Shown: positions 9,721 through 20,299, numbered from the stretch's first letter. The stretch: 64,000 nucleotides of DNA from Microcoleus sp. FACHB-672 (GCF_014695725.1 NZ_JACJOU010000021.1:62001-126000), one strand, 5' to 3'. Numbers and translations: made by a program. The notes: generated by a model from the sequence alone, not told the origin.

Positions 9721-9774
9721 GCGCCTTCTAGAACTCAACAACAATCAACTTAAAACCCTCTCAAACAGACCGAT

Positions 9775-10170
9775 ATGGCGCGACAAACACCAAAAAAAGC
9801 AGGGGCGCGGAAGCAAAAACGGAACGTCCCCAATGGGGTAGCCTACATTCAGTCTACCTTTAATAACACCATTGTCACGATCACCGATCAAAACGGTGAG
9901 GTGATTTCCTGGGCCTCAGCCGGCTCTAGCGGCTTTAAGGGAGCTAAAAAAGGCACCCCCTTTGCCGCTCAAACAGCAGCTGAGAGCGCCGCTAGACGAG
10001 CCGGCGACCAGGGTATGCGCCAGATAGAAGTGATGGTGAGTGGGCCAGGATCGGGTCGAGAAACTGCGATACGTGCCTTACAAGGTGCTGGGCTAGAAAT
10101 CACACTGATTCGGGACATTACCCCAATTCCCCACAATGGCTGCCGCCCACCGAAACGTCGGCGAGTTTAG
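9775..10170 (+). CDS. rpsK: 30S ribosomal protein S11
   Basis: S11 is in the 30S platform near the E site. The 131-residue protein contains [20 protein letters not shown], the [20 protein letters not shown] block and the terminal [17 protein letters not shown] signature. Order rpsM-rpsK-rpoA-rplQ is the standard alpha operon, without rpsD, which cyanobacteria encode elsewhere. Confidence 0.98.
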   Translation: MARQTPKKAGARKQKRNVPNGVAYIQSTFNNTIVTITDQNGEVISWASAGSSGFKGAKKGTPFAAQTAAESAARRAGDQGMRQIEVMVSGPGSGRETAIRALQGAGLEITLIRDITPIPHNGCRPPKRRRV

Positions 10171-10311
10171 GCACTCGAAAGCCAACAGGCAAAACACAAC
10201 AAAGAATTTCTTTGGATTTTGCCTGCGGAAACACAGCTGGGTATCAAGTCAGCATTCATAGAGGGAGGCTATGTGAGCCTTCCAGGGATCAAGGAGAAGG
10301 GAGGTCACTCC

Positions 10312-11256
10312 GTGGCGCAGTTTCAGATTGAATGTGTAGAGTCCAACACTGAGAAAGATCAGGGTCAGTACGGCAAATTTATTTTGGAGCCGCTGGAACG
10401 GGGGCAAGGAACCACGGTCGGCAATGCGCTGAGGCGGGTGCTACTGTCTAACCTGGAAGGTGCGGCGGTGACAGCTGTCCGCATTGCGGGGGTTAATCAC
10501 GAGTTTGCCACAATTCCAGGGGTGCGGGAGGATGTGCTGGAAATCCTCCTTAACATGAAGGAAGTTGTCCTCAAAACCTATTCCTCTCAACCCCAGATTG
10601 GTCGATTGCTCGTAAATGGGTCAGCAACTGTTACAGCATCACAGTTCGATCTGCCTTCTGAGGTCGAAGTGGTCGATCAGAACCAGTATGTGGCCACCCT
10701 CTCAGAGGGAGCTACGTTGGAAATGGAATTTCGGATTGAAAAAGGCAGAGGCTATCGAGCGGTTGATCGCAGCCGCGACGACACCCCTGTAGACTTTCTC
10801 CAGATTGACGCGATCTTTATGCCGGTTCGCAAAGTCAACTACAGCGTTGAGGATGCCCGCGTTGGGGGTTCTCTGGAGAAAGATCGGCTAATTATGGAAA
10901 TCTGGACGAATGGGAGCCTCACCCCCCAAGAGGCTCTCAGCCAAGCTGCGAATATTTTGGTTGATCTGTTCAATCCGCTCAAGGATATCAACCTTGAGAC
11001 ACTGGATAAAGCAGACGACTTCCCAGAAGATCCAACCAGCCAGATTCCAATTGAAGAGTTGCAGCTCTCAGTGCGAGCCTATAACTGTCTCAAGCGGGCG
11101 CAAATTAACTCAGTAGCCGACTTACTGGATTACAGCCAAGAAGATCTTTTAGAGATCAAAAACTTCGGTCAAAAGTCCGCTGAAGAAGTGATTGAAGCTT
11201 TGCAGAAGCGTTTAGGCATTACGCTGCCGCAAGAAAAATCGGCGAAAACCACGTAA
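10312..11256 (+). CDS. rpoA: DNA-directed RNA polymerase subunit alpha
   Basis: Alpha dimerises to nucleate RNA polymerase, and its C-terminal domain binds DNA and activators. I place the start at GTG 10312, giving (M)AQFQIECVESNTEKDQGQYG, the normal cyanobacterial N-terminus. AAGGAGAAGGGAGG lies just upstream. An upstream in-frame GTG region would add 31 residues of unlikely sequence. The product is 314 residues: N-terminal domain with TTVGNALRRVLLSNLEG (about 31-47), linker, then C-terminal domain with LKRAQINSVADLLDYSQEDL and IKNFGQKSAEEV. Confidence 0.97.
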   Translation: MAQFQIECVESNTEKDQGQYGKFILEPLERGQGTTVGNALRRVLLSNLEGAAVTAVRIAGVNHEFATIPGVREDVLEILLNMKEVVLKTYSSQPQIGRLLVNGSATVTASQFDLPSEVEVVDQNQYVATLSEGATLEMEFRIEKGRGYRAVDRSRDDTPVDFLQIDAIFMPVRKVNYSVEDARVGGSLEKDRLIMEIWTNGSLTPQEALSQAANILVDLFNPLKDINLETLDKADDFPEDPTSQIPIEELQLSVRAYNCLKRAQINSVADLLDYSQEDLLEIKNFGQKSAEEVIEALQKRLGITLPQEKSAKTT

Positions 11257-11361
11257 AAAAGGGACAAGGGATAAGCACATGGGAAAAACTAATTTTCCAC
11301 TGCTCCCTTCTCCCTTTTTCATTCTGATTTCTCACTTTGTAATTATACTTTAGAATTCCCT

Positions 11362-11712
11362 ATGCGTCACGGTTGTCGTGTTCCTCAACTCGGTAAGCCG
11401 GCAGATCAGCGTCGGGCTTTGCTCAGAGCGCTGACCACCGAGCTGCTCCGCCACGGTCGGATTACTACCACAAAAACGCGGGCCAAAGCGGTTCGCTCGG
11501 AAGCTGACCGGATCATTACTTTGGCCAAAGATGGCTCTCTATCTGCCCGCCGGCAAGCCCTCGGCTATATCTACGACAAACAGCTCGTCCATGCGCTGTT
11601 TGAACAAGTGGCTACTCGGTATGGCAATCGAAACGGAGGCTATACTCGGGTTCTGCGAACCATGCCCAGACGAGGTGACAATGCTGAAATGGCGATTATC
11701 GAACTCGTCTGA
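11362..11712 (+). CDS. rplQ: 50S ribosomal protein L17
   Basis: L17 is near the tunnel exit. The 116-residue product starts [20 protein letters not shown], has the conserved [19 protein letters not shown], and ends [14 protein letters not shown]. It follows rpoA as in nearly all bacteria. Downstream, a degenerate GTCATTGG-rich spacer separates it from truA. Confidence 0.97.
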   Translation: MRHGCRVPQLGKPADQRRALLRALTTELLRHGRITTTKTRAKAVRSEADRIITLAKDGSLSARRQALGYIYDKQLVHALFEQVATRYGNRNGGYTRVLRTMPRRGDNAEMAIIELV

Positions 11713-11796
11713 TGTCATGGGTCATTGGTCATTGGCGAATGCTAATGGTTGATGGCTAATGGGAATTAGCAATTAGCTGTTAGTAATTTGCAAAAG

Positions 11797-12675
11797 ATGG
11801 ATAGCGCACATTGCCCAACCAACACACAGCGAATTGCCCTGGTGATTCAATACCTGGGCACTCATTTTTACGGTTGGCAACGGCAACCCCATCATCGAAG
11901 TGTGCAGGAAGAAATTGAAAAAGTCTTGCAATCTGCACTCAATCGGCCAGTGACTCTTTATGGAGCCGGTCGCACCGATGCCGGCGTCCACGCAGCAGCC
12001 CAGGTCGCTCACTTTGATGCCACCGGCACAATTCCGGGCCATCGGTGGGCAGCAGTTCTCAATACCAGGTTGCCCAAAGATGTTCTGGTTCGGGCCTCGG
12101 CCTCAGTGCCTTCTGACTGGCACGCTCGCTTCTGTGCCCAGTGGCGTCGTTATCGCTACAGCCTCTATACAGAAGCGCAACCCAACTTGTTTGTGCAACC
12201 CTTTGCTTGGCATTATTATCATGCTCCCTTAGATGAATCGTTAATCCAAGCAGCCTTAAAACCGCTGGTTGGCTACCATCATCTGGCTGCTTTTCACCGA
12301 GCTGGATCGCAGCGCAAGCATTCTTGGGTGGAAGTACACGTCGCTGAGTGCTACCGGCAAGGGCCATTCCTTCATATTGAAGTGCAAGCCAATGGCTTCC
12401 TCTATGGCATGATGCGTCTGCTCGTCGGGCTGCTGGTTCAAGTGGGCAGGGGACAGCGGTCGGTGGCCAATTTCCAAGAACTGTGGACAAACGAGCGCCG
12501 TGAAGAAGTCAAGTATGCAGCACCGGCTCATGGACTCTGCTTGCTAAGAGTTGGCTATCCCGACTCCCCGTTTCCCCCAGATATCTGGTTTGACACCATG
12601 CCCAAATTCGTCTTTGGTTCTTCGTCTCTTGTCCCAGAGCAAATGACAAAAGATGAAAAACAAAAGATTTTTTAA
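11797..12675 (+). CDS. truA: tRNA pseudouridine(38-40) synthase TruA
   Basis: TruA converts U38-U40 in the anticodon arm to pseudouridine. The catalytic aspartate is in the GAGRTDAGVHA motif at about residue 56, and YLGTHFYGWQRQP near the start and FLYGMMRLLVGLLVQVG near the C-terminal part are characteristic. I choose ATG 11797 (MDSAHCPT); a TTG three codons upstream is possible. The product has 292 residues, and its last 30 or so are variable. Linkage to rplQ-rplM-rpsI is common in cyanobacteria. Confidence 0.95.
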   Translation: MDSAHCPTNTQRIALVIQYLGTHFYGWQRQPHHRSVQEEIEKVLQSALNRPVTLYGAGRTDAGVHAAAQVAHFDATGTIPGHRWAAVLNTRLPKDVLVRASASVPSDWHARFCAQWRRYRYSLYTEAQPNLFVQPFAWHYYHAPLDESLIQAALKPLVGYHHLAAFHRAGSQRKHSWVEVHVAECYRQGPFLHIEVQANGFLYGMMRLLVGLLVQVGRGQRSVANFQELWTNERREEVKYAAPAHGLCLLRVGYPDSPFPPDIWFDTMPKFVFGSSSLVPEQMTKDEKQKIF

Positions 12676-12699
12676 AGATGACAAAGGACATAATGACAA

Positions 12700-13161
12700 A
12701 TGAGCGAAAACAAAACTTTCCTACCCAATCCAACTTCTATCGAGAAAAACTGGTACGTTGTGGATGCCGCTGACCAGCGCCTAGGCCGGCTGGCCACTGC
12801 AATCGCCATGATTTTACGGGGTAAAAACAAACCCATCTATACCCCTCACATCGATACCGGGGACTTTGTGATCGTGGTGAATGCCGAAAAAATCAACGTC
12901 ACCGGCAAAAAACGCACCCAGAAACTCTACCGGCGCACTTCCGGCAGACCGGGCGGCATGAAAACAGAAACCTTCGCCAAATTGCAAGCTCGCATCCCCG
13001 AACGGATCGTTGAGCAAGCCGTGAAGGGGATGCTGCCCAAAAACAGCCTCGGCAGACAACTGTTTACTAATCTCAAAGTCTACGCAGGTCCCGACCATCC
13101 CCACGAAGCTCAAAAACCCCAAACCCTCAATATTCAAACGATTCCCGGAGGACAAGACTAA
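12700..13161 (+). CDS. rplM: 50S ribosomal protein L13
   Basis: An early-assembly protein of the 50S subunit. The 153-residue product has [40 protein letters not shown] and [20 protein letters not shown], all family blocks. The final A of its TAA stop is the first base of the rpsI ATG, so the pair is translationally coupled. Confidence 0.98.
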   Translation: MSENKTFLPNPTSIEKNWYVVDAADQRLGRLATAIAMILRGKNKPIYTPHIDTGDFVIVVNAEKINVTGKKRTQKLYRRTSGRPGGMKTETFAKLQARIPERIVEQAVKGMLPKNSLGRQLFTNLKVYAGPDHPHEAQKPQTLNIQTIPGGQD

Positions 13162-13574
13162 TGCAAGCAACCGAACAAAGCGGTCGCGCCATGTACTGGG
13201 GCACCGGACGCCGTAAATCATCCGTCGCACGAGTGCGCCTCGTTCCCGGCACCGGCCAGCTGCTCATCAACGGTCGAACTGGAGAAGATTACCTGCAATT
13301 TAATGCCGGTTATCAAGCTGCTGCCAAGGCTCCCTTAGAAACCTTGGGTCTGGAAAATGAATATGACATCCTGGTTAAGGTTCAAGGTGGCGGATTAACC
13401 GGCCAAGCAGAATCCATTCGCCTAGGCGTCGCCCGCGCCCTTTGCCAGCTAGACCCAGACAACCGCCAACCGTTGAAAATCGAAGGGTATTTAACCCGCG
13501 ATCCCCGCGCCAAAGAACGGAAGAAATACGGTCTGCGTAAAGCCCGTAAGGCACCTCAATACTCTAAGCGCTAA
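13161..13574 (+). CDS. rpsI: 30S ribosomal protein S9
   Basis: S9 reaches the P-site tRNA anticodon loop with its basic tail. The 137-residue product contains [20 protein letters not shown], the [18 protein letters not shown] signature and ends RKYGL-type [12 protein letters not shown], with the terminal KR typical of the family. The gene overlaps rplM by one base. Confidence 0.98.
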   Translation: MQATEQSGRAMYWGTGRRKSSVARVRLVPGTGQLLINGRTGEDYLQFNAGYQAAAKAPLETLGLENEYDILVKVQGGGLTGQAESIRLGVARALCQLDPDNRQPLKIEGYLTRDPRAKERKKYGLRKARKAPQYSKR

Positions 13575-13595
13575 GTCAAACGTCCTTTGTCTTCT

Positions 13596-13626
13596 GTCCT
13601 TTGCCCCTTATTGAAATGCAAAGGAC
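13596..13626. repeat. Inverted repeat between rpsI and rpmE
   Basis: GTCCTTTGC (13596-13604) and GCAAAGGAC (13618-13626) form a perfect 9-bp stem with a 13-nt loop, 21 bases past the rpsI stop. There is no T tract on either strand, so it is more likely part of the spacer repeat family than a terminator. Confidence 0.5.
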
Positions 13627-13696
13627 TCAGGGCAAACGATACGGGCTGATGAGCGTTAAAATAATTTCAGAGTCAACCGATTAAGAGTCCAAAACA

Positions 13697-13945
13697 ATGG
13701 CAAAACCTGATATTCATCCCCAGTGGTATCCCGACGCTAAGGTTTACTGCAACGGGGAATTAGTCATGACAATCGGTTCCACAAAACCCGAACTTCACGT
13801 TGATGTTTGGTCTGGCAACCACCCTTACTACACCGGCACCCAGAAAATTATTGATACAGAAGGCCGCGTTGAGCGCTTCCTGCGTAAATACGGCATGGGA
13901 AGCGAAACTCCGGAAGCAGGCGAGCAGACCAAAAAGAAAAGGTAG
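13697..13945 (+). CDS. rpmE: 50S ribosomal protein L31
   Basis: L31 bridges the central protuberance and the 30S head. The 82-residue product MAKPDIHPQWYPDAKVYCNG has VWSGNHPYYTGTQKIIDTEGR and a lysine-rich tail. Only one cysteine (C18) of the usual four-cysteine zinc site remains, so this is the zinc-free form, in contrast to L36 here. It probably shares a transcript with prfA, the common cyanobacterial pair. Confidence 0.96.
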   Translation: MAKPDIHPQWYPDAKVYCNGELVMTIGSTKPELHVDVWSGNHPYYTGTQKIIDTEGRVERFLRKYGMGSETPEAGEQTKKKR

Positions 13946-13975
13946 CAGGGCTGTCAGCAAGAAGTTTTGAGGAAT

Positions 13976-14001
13976 TGAGTTTTGAATTAACTCAAAACTC
14001 A
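13976..14001. repeat. Inverted repeat between rpmE and prfA
   Basis: TGAGTTTTGA (13976-13985) and TCAAAACTCA (13992-14001) form a perfect 10-bp stem with a 6-nt loop, 31 bases after the rpmE stop. It is the same motif that builds the rplR-rpsE spacer repeat. No T tract follows, so terminator activity is doubtful. Confidence 0.55.
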
Positions 14002-14088
14002 GCGCTCAGCCCTGCGCCACTCAACACAGTGGCAGCTGAGAGCTAAAGAAAGCTGATAAACCCTACTATTTTGACTGGTGATCGCGAC

Positions 14089-15198
14089 ATGGCTGAGACT
14101 TATCTGCTCGACAAGCTAAAATCCGTTGAGCAAACCTTCAACGAGTTAACCCGCCGTCTGGCTGACCCAGATGTGGCCAGAGAGCCGAATGAATACCAGC
14201 GGGTGGCTAAGGCTCGTTCCTCTCTAGAAGAAGTGGTCGATACCTATGAGATTTGGAAAACAACTCAGCAGGAATTGATCGGCACTCGGCAAGTGCTTAA
14301 GGAATCAAACAGCGATCCTGATCTGCAAGAAATGGCAGCGCTGGAAGTTGAAGAACTGGAAGCTAAGCTGGAAAGCTTAGAGACACGGCTGAAAATATTG
14401 TTACTGCCCCGTGATCCGAATGATGATAAAAACATCATGCTGGAAATCCGCGCCGGCACAGGCGGAGATGAAGCCAGTATTTGGGCCGGCGATTTACTGC
14501 GGATGTATTCCCGCTATGCTGAAAACCAAAATTGGCGCGTCAAGCTGGTGAGCGAATCTTTAGCAGAAATGGGCGGCTTTAAAGAGGCTGTTCTGGAAAT
14601 TCAAGGCGATCAAGTTTACAGCAAGCTCAAATTTGAAGCCGGCGTCCATCGGGTACAGCGGGTGCCGGTAACAGAAGCCGGGGGACGCGTCCACACTTCA
14701 ACCGCAACCGTGGCAGTTATGCCAGAAGTGGATGATGTGGAAGTCCATATTGATCCGAAGGAAATTGAACTGACCACTGCTCGTTCTGGCGGTGCCGGTG
14801 GCCAAAACGTCAACAAAGTGGAAACAGCCGTTGACTTGTTCCACAAACCAACTGGCATCCGGATCTTCTGCACAGAAGAGCGTTCCCAGCTACAAAACAG
14901 AGAGCGAGCCATGCAAATTTTGCGGGCCAAGCTTTATGAGTTGAAGCTGCGGGAGCAACAAGAAGCCGTCACATCCATGCGGCGTTCTCAAGTCGGCACC
15001 GGCGCACGTTCGGAAAAGATCCGCACTTACAATTACAAAGATAATCGCGTCACGGATCATCGGCTTGGACAAAATTTCACCCTCACCCCTGTTCTGGAAG
15101 GTGAAATCGAACAGCTTGTTCAGTCCTGTATAGGCCAAGATCAGCAGGAACGCTTGGAAGAACTCGCCGCTTCCACTTCCGCGCCGAGTTCAGTTTGA
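14089..15198 (+). CDS. prfA: Peptide chain release factor 1
   Basis: RF1 reads UAA and UAG and triggers peptide release. The 369-residue product has the GGQ loop in [19 protein letters not shown] and the codon-recognition tripeptide PVT in [17 protein letters not shown], a variant of the RF1 PxT motif. The acidic N-terminal coiled domain and [16 protein letters not shown] near the C-terminus fit RF1. I prefer ATG 14089 ([12 protein letters not shown]) to a TTG six codons upstream. It is the last gene of the translation block. Confidence 0.97.
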   Translation: MAETYLLDKLKSVEQTFNELTRRLADPDVAREPNEYQRVAKARSSLEEVVDTYEIWKTTQQELIGTRQVLKESNSDPDLQEMAALEVEELEAKLESLETRLKILLLPRDPNDDKNIMLEIRAGTGGDEASIWAGDLLRMYSRYAENQNWRVKLVSESLAEMGGFKEAVLEIQGDQVYSKLKFEAGVHRVQRVPVTEAGGRVHTSTATVAVMPEVDDVEVHIDPKEIELTTARSGGAGGQNVNKVETAVDLFHKPTGIRIFCTEERSQLQNRERAMQILRAKLYELKLREQQEAVTSMRRSQVGTGARSEKIRTYNYKDNRVTDHRLGQNFTLTPVLEGEIEQLVQSCIGQDQQERLEELAASTSAPSSV

Positions 15199-16614
15199 TG
15201 TCGGTTTGAGGTAATTCCCATTGAGGTGCCGGCATAGCAGCTCGCTCAGGTGAATGCTGTGGCCAACTAATGTTAATCATCGCTCACGAGAAACACCCCG
15301 ATATTAGTGTCGGGGCAAAAATTTTCATAAGAATATTTAAAATTACTACACTTTTCAGATGGCGCTGTTTGACTTCTGCATCCTAGCCAACTGGCCAGCG
15401 AAAACAACCTGAGCCACCTCATACCATTTAAGATATTTGATTAAATAGCAATGTTTTCTACTTGCCAATACAAGTGGGAATGACACCGGAATTAGGTAGT
15501 TAGGGAATTTGAAATTCTTGCACCTATTACCGAATAATTCAGGGGGCAAGTTTTTGCCGAATGGTAGTCTGGGTGAAGGCTCTGCCAACTTTAGCGTCTC
15601 CACTTTTGCCGTATTGCCCACAACTCCCGGGCAAAACCCTGCTGAAGAAGCACTAGGGCTGTGTTTGTCCGTTCAAAAATTCCCGATCAAGTAGCAAATA
15701 TTCGGTTAGTTATTAATGCTGCTGGGAACACTAATAATATCACATTGAGTTCATTCGCCGGCAGAAGGTATATGGATAAAGCAATTAATCACAAAGCCAT
15801 GAAGGTTGTGGCTTAAGGAGGAACAACTTTTGCTTAGTACCGCATCGGCTATCACAAATATAGTTTTGAAAGAACCAGCAATTTACCGAGGGCTGGAAAC
15901 AAGCATTCGCCTGACAGTCATTGCTTAAATTTTGCTTTTTCAATCAAAAATAGTTTTTCTTGCCAAACATTTGAATAACTTCTGATTAAACGTTATAAAC
16001 ATTTTTATAAGTCTAAACCTCAATTTAGCTATTCTAAAGCACCTAGCTTTTTCACTTAAAAATTTTACAAAAGTTTGTAATTATTTAATTTAATAATTAA
16101 ATGGTTTTCAGAAGTATCTAAAAATCTAAATAATTTTCTTGATGATTAATAGAATTATTTAGATATGACCTATTGAATTTAAGTGAATATATTATCAATA
16201 GTGCATTCGTACTCACTAAGGGAAAAGCACAGGTAGATAAAGCAAAATAAATAGGAGCGCAGTTACAGAACCAACGGTTTGTCAAAGTCAACGAACCCTT
16301 ATAATAAATTCTAAGAAAAAAGAAGTTTTTAGAATAAAACGCATCCATGCCGGCGGCAAACGCTATCTTTTAATTAACTCATTCATTTAATTAAGGAGTT
16401 AAGTTAGGATAAAAAACAGGGTATGTACCAATAATGCGGCTCAGTGGGTGCAAAAACTAGCCGAGAAAGGAAAAATTCAAACCTCACATCTTGAGCCACA
16501 ATGACGAGCGCGAGCGTGCCCGTTTCCTCGTCCGGTCTAGCAGTACCAAGGTTTCGCAATCTAGAAATTCTTACTATATATTAAGCATTCGTTTAGATTC
16601 TCAGAGAGGCTGTA
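15199..16614. other. AT-rich region without an intact gene
   Basis: About 1.4 kb separates prfA from the next credible gene. The stretch from about 15.9 to 16.4 kb is strongly AT-rich. Around 15.66-15.9 kb an interrupted reading frame gives fragments such as IPDQVANIRLVINAAGNTNN, and near 16.43-16.5 kb another gives NAAQWVQKLAEKGKIQTSHL followed by a stop. Both look like gene remnants, but I cannot assign them to a family. Two TGCCGGC sites occur. No promoter or RNA gene is evident. Confidence 0.5.
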
Positions 16615-17082
16615 ATGGTTGGTAACCTAAACTTAAAAAACAGGATTCTAATCGCTCGTGATCTTTTCAAGATTTTAGCTACTGTGTTGGCAGAGGGAAT
16701 TTCCACCAGCACCATTCAAGTTTTGGACGGGTTAAAAAATATACAACCTACAGAGAAAGCTCTTTTACAAGAAAGCGATAGACTGCTGGGCATCGGGAAA
16801 ATTACCCAGACACTCGAGTGTTATTTGATTGCAAAATATAAAGAATTTTTAAGAAATGATGAACAAGCCTTCTACAAAAGACGGAGGGGGGAAGCTCAAA
16901 TAGACGTATTGATTGAACAGCCCCTCAGTTTATTAAACCCAGGCGCAGCATCTCAGGAACTGCAACTGAATGCTGCAGGCATAAACAGCCGAATTATAGA
17001 GAAGCTTCCAAAGCTCCGCCATCAAATCGCCCAAAATAAAAGCCAACTGCTACACTCATCAGCAGATGTTCAGTTCGCTTAA
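16615..17082 (+). CDS. Unrecognised protein upstream of the CheA-like kinase
   Basis: 155 residues, begins MVGNLNLKNRILIARDLFKI, ATG preceded by AGAGAGG. I do not recognise the family. It looks soluble and largely helical, with no signal peptide or membrane segment, a basic patch KRRRGE near residue 90 and a polar C-terminus. It ends 93 bases before the kinase gene on the same strand and could be cotranscribed with it. Codon use is ordinary, which argues for a real gene. Confidence 0.6.
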   Translation: MVGNLNLKNRILIARDLFKILATVLAEGISTSTIQVLDGLKNIQPTEKALLQESDRLLGIGKITQTLECYLIAKYKEFLRNDEQAFYKRRRGEAQIDVLIEQPLSLLNPGAASQELQLNAAGINSRIIEKLPKLRHQIAQNKSQLLHSSADVQFA

Positions 17083-17175
17083 AGCCTTTATCTATTAACT
17101 AATTGTCAGCTTCTCAGTTTGATAAACATTCTAAACATCAATTACTCTCCCAACTTTGTAAAGGAGCGAATATTT

Positions 17176-20100
17176 ATGATGATCGAAGATGAAGAACTCC
17201 GAATTACCTTCAAAGATGCCAGCGAAGAACATTTGCAGAAACTTGATGAAGGGCTGTTGCATTTAGAAAAATACCCCGACGATCTAGATGGGCTAAATGA
17301 ACTGATGCGGGAAGCCCACAGCCTGAAAGGAGATGCCAATATGTTAGGCATCAAAGATGTTGGCACCTTAGCCCACCAGCTAGAGCATATTTTGGGCACC
17401 ATTAAGCGTAGCGAAGCCAGCCTTACCCCAGCGCTTTGTGATCGCTTGTCCGGCGGGTTAAATGCGATTCGTCAACTCGTCCATGAAGCTGTCACCGGCG
17501 AACCCAGCGGCATCAACACATTTTATGCCCTTGCTCACTTGATGGGAGCGGATACTCAACCTCCGAAACCACTGCAGGTTAAGGAAGAAGCGGTTGAAAT
17601 CATCAAGCCAACTCCAGAGATAAAGCTCACACCGGCAGCCCCAACTCATACAAGTGAACAAGAAAGGGAAGCTGCAGCAGAACAGCACATCACACAACCT
17701 AGGCAAGAAACACCTGATCGCCGGCAAAATAATACATCGCCCATCCCCAATAATTCTCAACTCCCAACCCCTGCTGAAAACTCAAAACTCATTAGCGGGC
17801 AAAAAAGCCATCGCTATATCGAAGACGACGAACTTCGCACCACCTTCAAAATCGTCTGTGAAGAGCATTTACAAAAACTGGATCGGGGCTTGCTCTCCTT
17901 AGAAAAATTCCCCAACGACAATGCCAAATTAGAAGAAATGCTGCGAGAAGCCCACAGCATCAAAGGTGATGCCGGGATGTTGGGCGTCAAAGATGTGGGC
18001 ACTCTCGCGCATCAGCTAGAGCATATTTTCACGGCAGTCAAACTTGGCGAACTTAGCTTTAGCTCAGCGCTTTGCGATAACTTGTCTTACGGATTGGATG
18101 GCATCCGCCAACTTGTGCACGAAGCCGTCACTGGCGAACCCACTGGCACCAACCCAGCAGACGTTCTCACCCGGATGTCACATATCCAGCAGACGCCCCC
18201 ATCTGCAAGCTCTACAGAGGATGGAAATGCTATCGCTGCCGGCTCATCAGCAGCGCCAACTGTAATGCAGCCGGCTCAAGTTTTACAAACACCAAACATC
18301 ACCTCTAACCAGCAGCCTCAGCCATTAACCGGCAACGGGTACTTCTCAGCCGCGTCGGTTCAACCGGCTGCCATCGGCTTGCCTCTTCCCTCAACTGATG
18401 CGGCGAAAATCAGCAGTGATACCTACCGCATCGATACCATTCGCGTTGAAACTCGAAATCTCGATGCCCTCATGACTCAAGCCGGTGAATTAACCGTTGC
18501 CAAAATTCGGATCGCCCACCGGCTCGGAGAAATCGAGGAAATCGTCAGCTTGTGGGAAGAATGGAGCCGGGATGTTTTTGTCAATCGCTTTGCCCTCGAC
18601 GAATTAGAGCGAGGCTTGAAAGTCGAAGTTCCAAACGGGCGGAACTCAGACTCAAACCTAAAACTTCCGGGTAATTTCCACCTGCGCCCCTCAGCTCGCA
18701 ATGGCACCCTTAAGCAAGTACAAAACTTGCACCATCGAGCCGAAGAACGTCTAGAGCAGTTAGGCTCGCTCGTCAACCGCCTCAGAAATGCCGTTTATGA
18801 AGACACGGCCCGACTCGACACCGTCGCCGATGAATTAGAAGAAGGAATTCGCACTCTGCGCCTGCTGCCGCTATCCACAATTTTTAATTTATTTCCCCGC
18901 ATGGTGCGCGATCTCGCCAGACAGCAAAGCAAAGAAGTAGAACTCATCATTGAAGGGGGAGAAACTAAGGCAGACAAGCGGATTTTGGAGGAAATGAAAG
19001 ATCCTTTAATGCATATCCTTCGCAATGCGATTGATCATGGCATCGAAACACCGGCAGAGCGCTTGCAGATGGGCAAACCGCCAGTAGCCACGATTCGGCT
19101 GCGAGGTTACCAAACCGCCACCAACATTATTATTGAGGTCGCTGATGATGGGCGGGGTTTGGACATAGACAGTATTAAACGCACGGCAATCAAACGCGGG
19201 ATCTGTCGGGAAGAAGAACTGGCAACCATGACGCTCAATCAAATTCAGTCTCTAATCTTTGCGCCCGGTTTCTCAACTCGAACATTTGTTACAGAAGTCT
19301 CCGGCAGAGGTGTGGGACTCGATGTGGTGCGAACCAATGTCGAGCATCTCAAAGGCAGTATTCATGTAGAATCGGCACCCGGAAAGGGATGCACCTTGCG
19401 CCTGAATCTGGGAACGAGCCTGTCTACTGCTCATGTGCTGTTGGTTGCTGTTAATGACATTGCCTATGCTTTGCCGGTGGAATTTGTGCAAATGGCTAGG
19501 CTGGTGGCTGAGAGTGATATTTTTACAATTGAAGGCCGCGAAACAATGATTTTAGACAGTCAACCCATATCAGTTGCCCCACTAGCGAATTTGCTGGAAA
19601 TGCCCTCGCTCAACAATCATTTCTCAAACCCAGCGGCTGAGGGACAAGAAATAAAAAACGGCAAGCAACAGCCTTGTATTATTTTGAAGGTAGGCGAAGA
19701 ATGCCTGGGGCTGCTGGTAGATGCGCTGCTTGATGAGCAAGATGTGGTGTTAAAACCTCAAAGTAAATTGCTCAAACGGGTGCGAAATGTTGCCGGCGCA
19801 ACGATTTTGGGCACCGGCGAAGTTTGTATGGTGCTAAATCCTCAAGATTTGATCAAATCGGTTCGCCGGCCATCTAAAGCGATCAAACCCGTCAGTGCGG
19901 CGGTGCCGGCAGCAGGGAAACAAACGATTCTGCTAGTGGAAGACTCGATCGCCACTCGTACCCAAGAAAAACGCATTCTCGAATCTGCCGGTTATGCAGT
20001 TGTTACCGCCGTCGATGGATTGGATGGCTACAATAAACTGAAAACTCGCTCTTTTGATGCGGTAGTCTCTGACATTCAGATGCCGAATTTAGATGGCTTG

Positions 20101-20280
20101 GGTTTGACGGTAAAAATTCGCCAACACAAGGAATATAAAGAATTACCGATTATCCTGGTCACCTCCCTCGCTACAGACGAGGATAGAAGAATTGGGGCAC
20201 AAGCCGGTGCTAACGCCTACATTACAAAAAGCACTTTTAATCAAGAAGTGCTGTTAGAAACATTGAGACGGCTAGTTTAG
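17176..20280 (+). CDS. CheA-like hybrid histidine kinase with two Hpt domains and a receiver
   Basis: A 1034-residue cytosolic signalling kinase. Two Hpt domains lie in tandem: the first around residues 1-105 with phosphoacceptor H48 in REAHSLKGDA, the second around 215-320 with H260 in REAHSIKGDA. A proline-rich linker leads to a CheA-type dimerisation region (VETRNLDALMTQAGELTVAK), a HATPase domain (HILRNAIDHG near 612, DDGRGLD, SGRGVGLDVV), a CheW-like domain, and a terminal receiver with D966 in VVSDIQMPN. ATG 17176 is chosen because AAGGAGCG precedes it. cheB follows on the same strand. Architecture resembles cyanobacterial phototaxis/chemotaxis CheA hybrids. Confidence 0.9.
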   Translation: MMIEDEELRITFKDASEEHLQKLDEGLLHLEKYPDDLDGLNELMREAHSLKGDANMLGIKDVGTLAHQLEHILGTIKRSEASLTPALCDRLSGGLNAIRQLVHEAVTGEPSGINTFYALAHLMGADTQPPKPLQVKEEAVEIIKPTPEIKLTPAAPTHTSEQEREAAAEQHITQPRQETPDRRQNNTSPIPNNSQLPTPAENSKLISGQKSHRYIEDDELRTTFKIVCEEHLQKLDRGLLSLEKFPNDNAKLEEMLREAHSIKGDAGMLGVKDVGTLAHQLEHIFTAVKLGELSFSSALCDNLSYGLDGIRQLVHEAVTGEPTGTNPADVLTRMSHIQQTPPSASSTEDGNAIAAGSSAAPTVMQPAQVLQTPNITSNQQPQPLTGNGYFSAASVQPAAIGLPLPSTDAAKISSDTYRIDTIRVETRNLDALMTQAGELTVAKIRIAHRLGEIEEIVSLWEEWSRDVFVNRFALDELERGLKVEVPNGRNSDSNLKLPGNFHLRPSARNGTLKQVQNLHHRAEERLEQLGSLVNRLRNAVYEDTARLDTVADELEEGIRTLRLLPLSTIFNLFPRMVRDLARQQSKEVELIIEGGETKADKRILEEMKDPLMHILRNAIDHGIETPAERLQMGKPPVATIRLRGYQTATNIIIEVADDGRGLDIDSIKRTAIKRGICREEELATMTLNQIQSLIFAPGFSTRTFVTEVSGRGVGLDVVRTNVEHLKGSIHVESAPGKGCTLRLNLGTSLSTAHVLLVAVNDIAYALPVEFVQMARLVAESDIFTIEGRETMILDSQPISVAPLANLLEMPSLNNHFSNPAAEGQEIKNGKQQPCIILKVGEECLGLLVDALLDEQDVVLKPQSKLLKRVRNVAGATILGTGEVCMVLNPQDLIKSVRRPSKAIKPVSAAVPAAGKQTILLVEDSIATRTQEKRILESAGYAVVTAVDGLDGYNKLKTRSFDAVVSDIQMPNLDGLGLTVKIRQHKEYKELPIILVTSLATDEDRRIGAQAGANAYITKSTFNQEVLLETLRRLV

Positions 20281-20299
20281 CGGTCATTCCTCATGGGTC

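Noticed and set aside
10219-10311. 31-residue N-terminal extension of RpoA
   Set aside because: The extension is unlike any alpha subunit, while GTG 10312 has a strong Shine-Dalgarno and gives the standard N-terminus.
13697-13945. Broken zinc site in L31
   Set aside because: Zinc-free L31 variants are common; the loss of cysteines is not a sign of a defective gene.
15509-15694. 61-codon frame in the AT-rich gap
   Set aside because: No family resemblance and no start signals; neighbouring frames contain better but broken coding signal.
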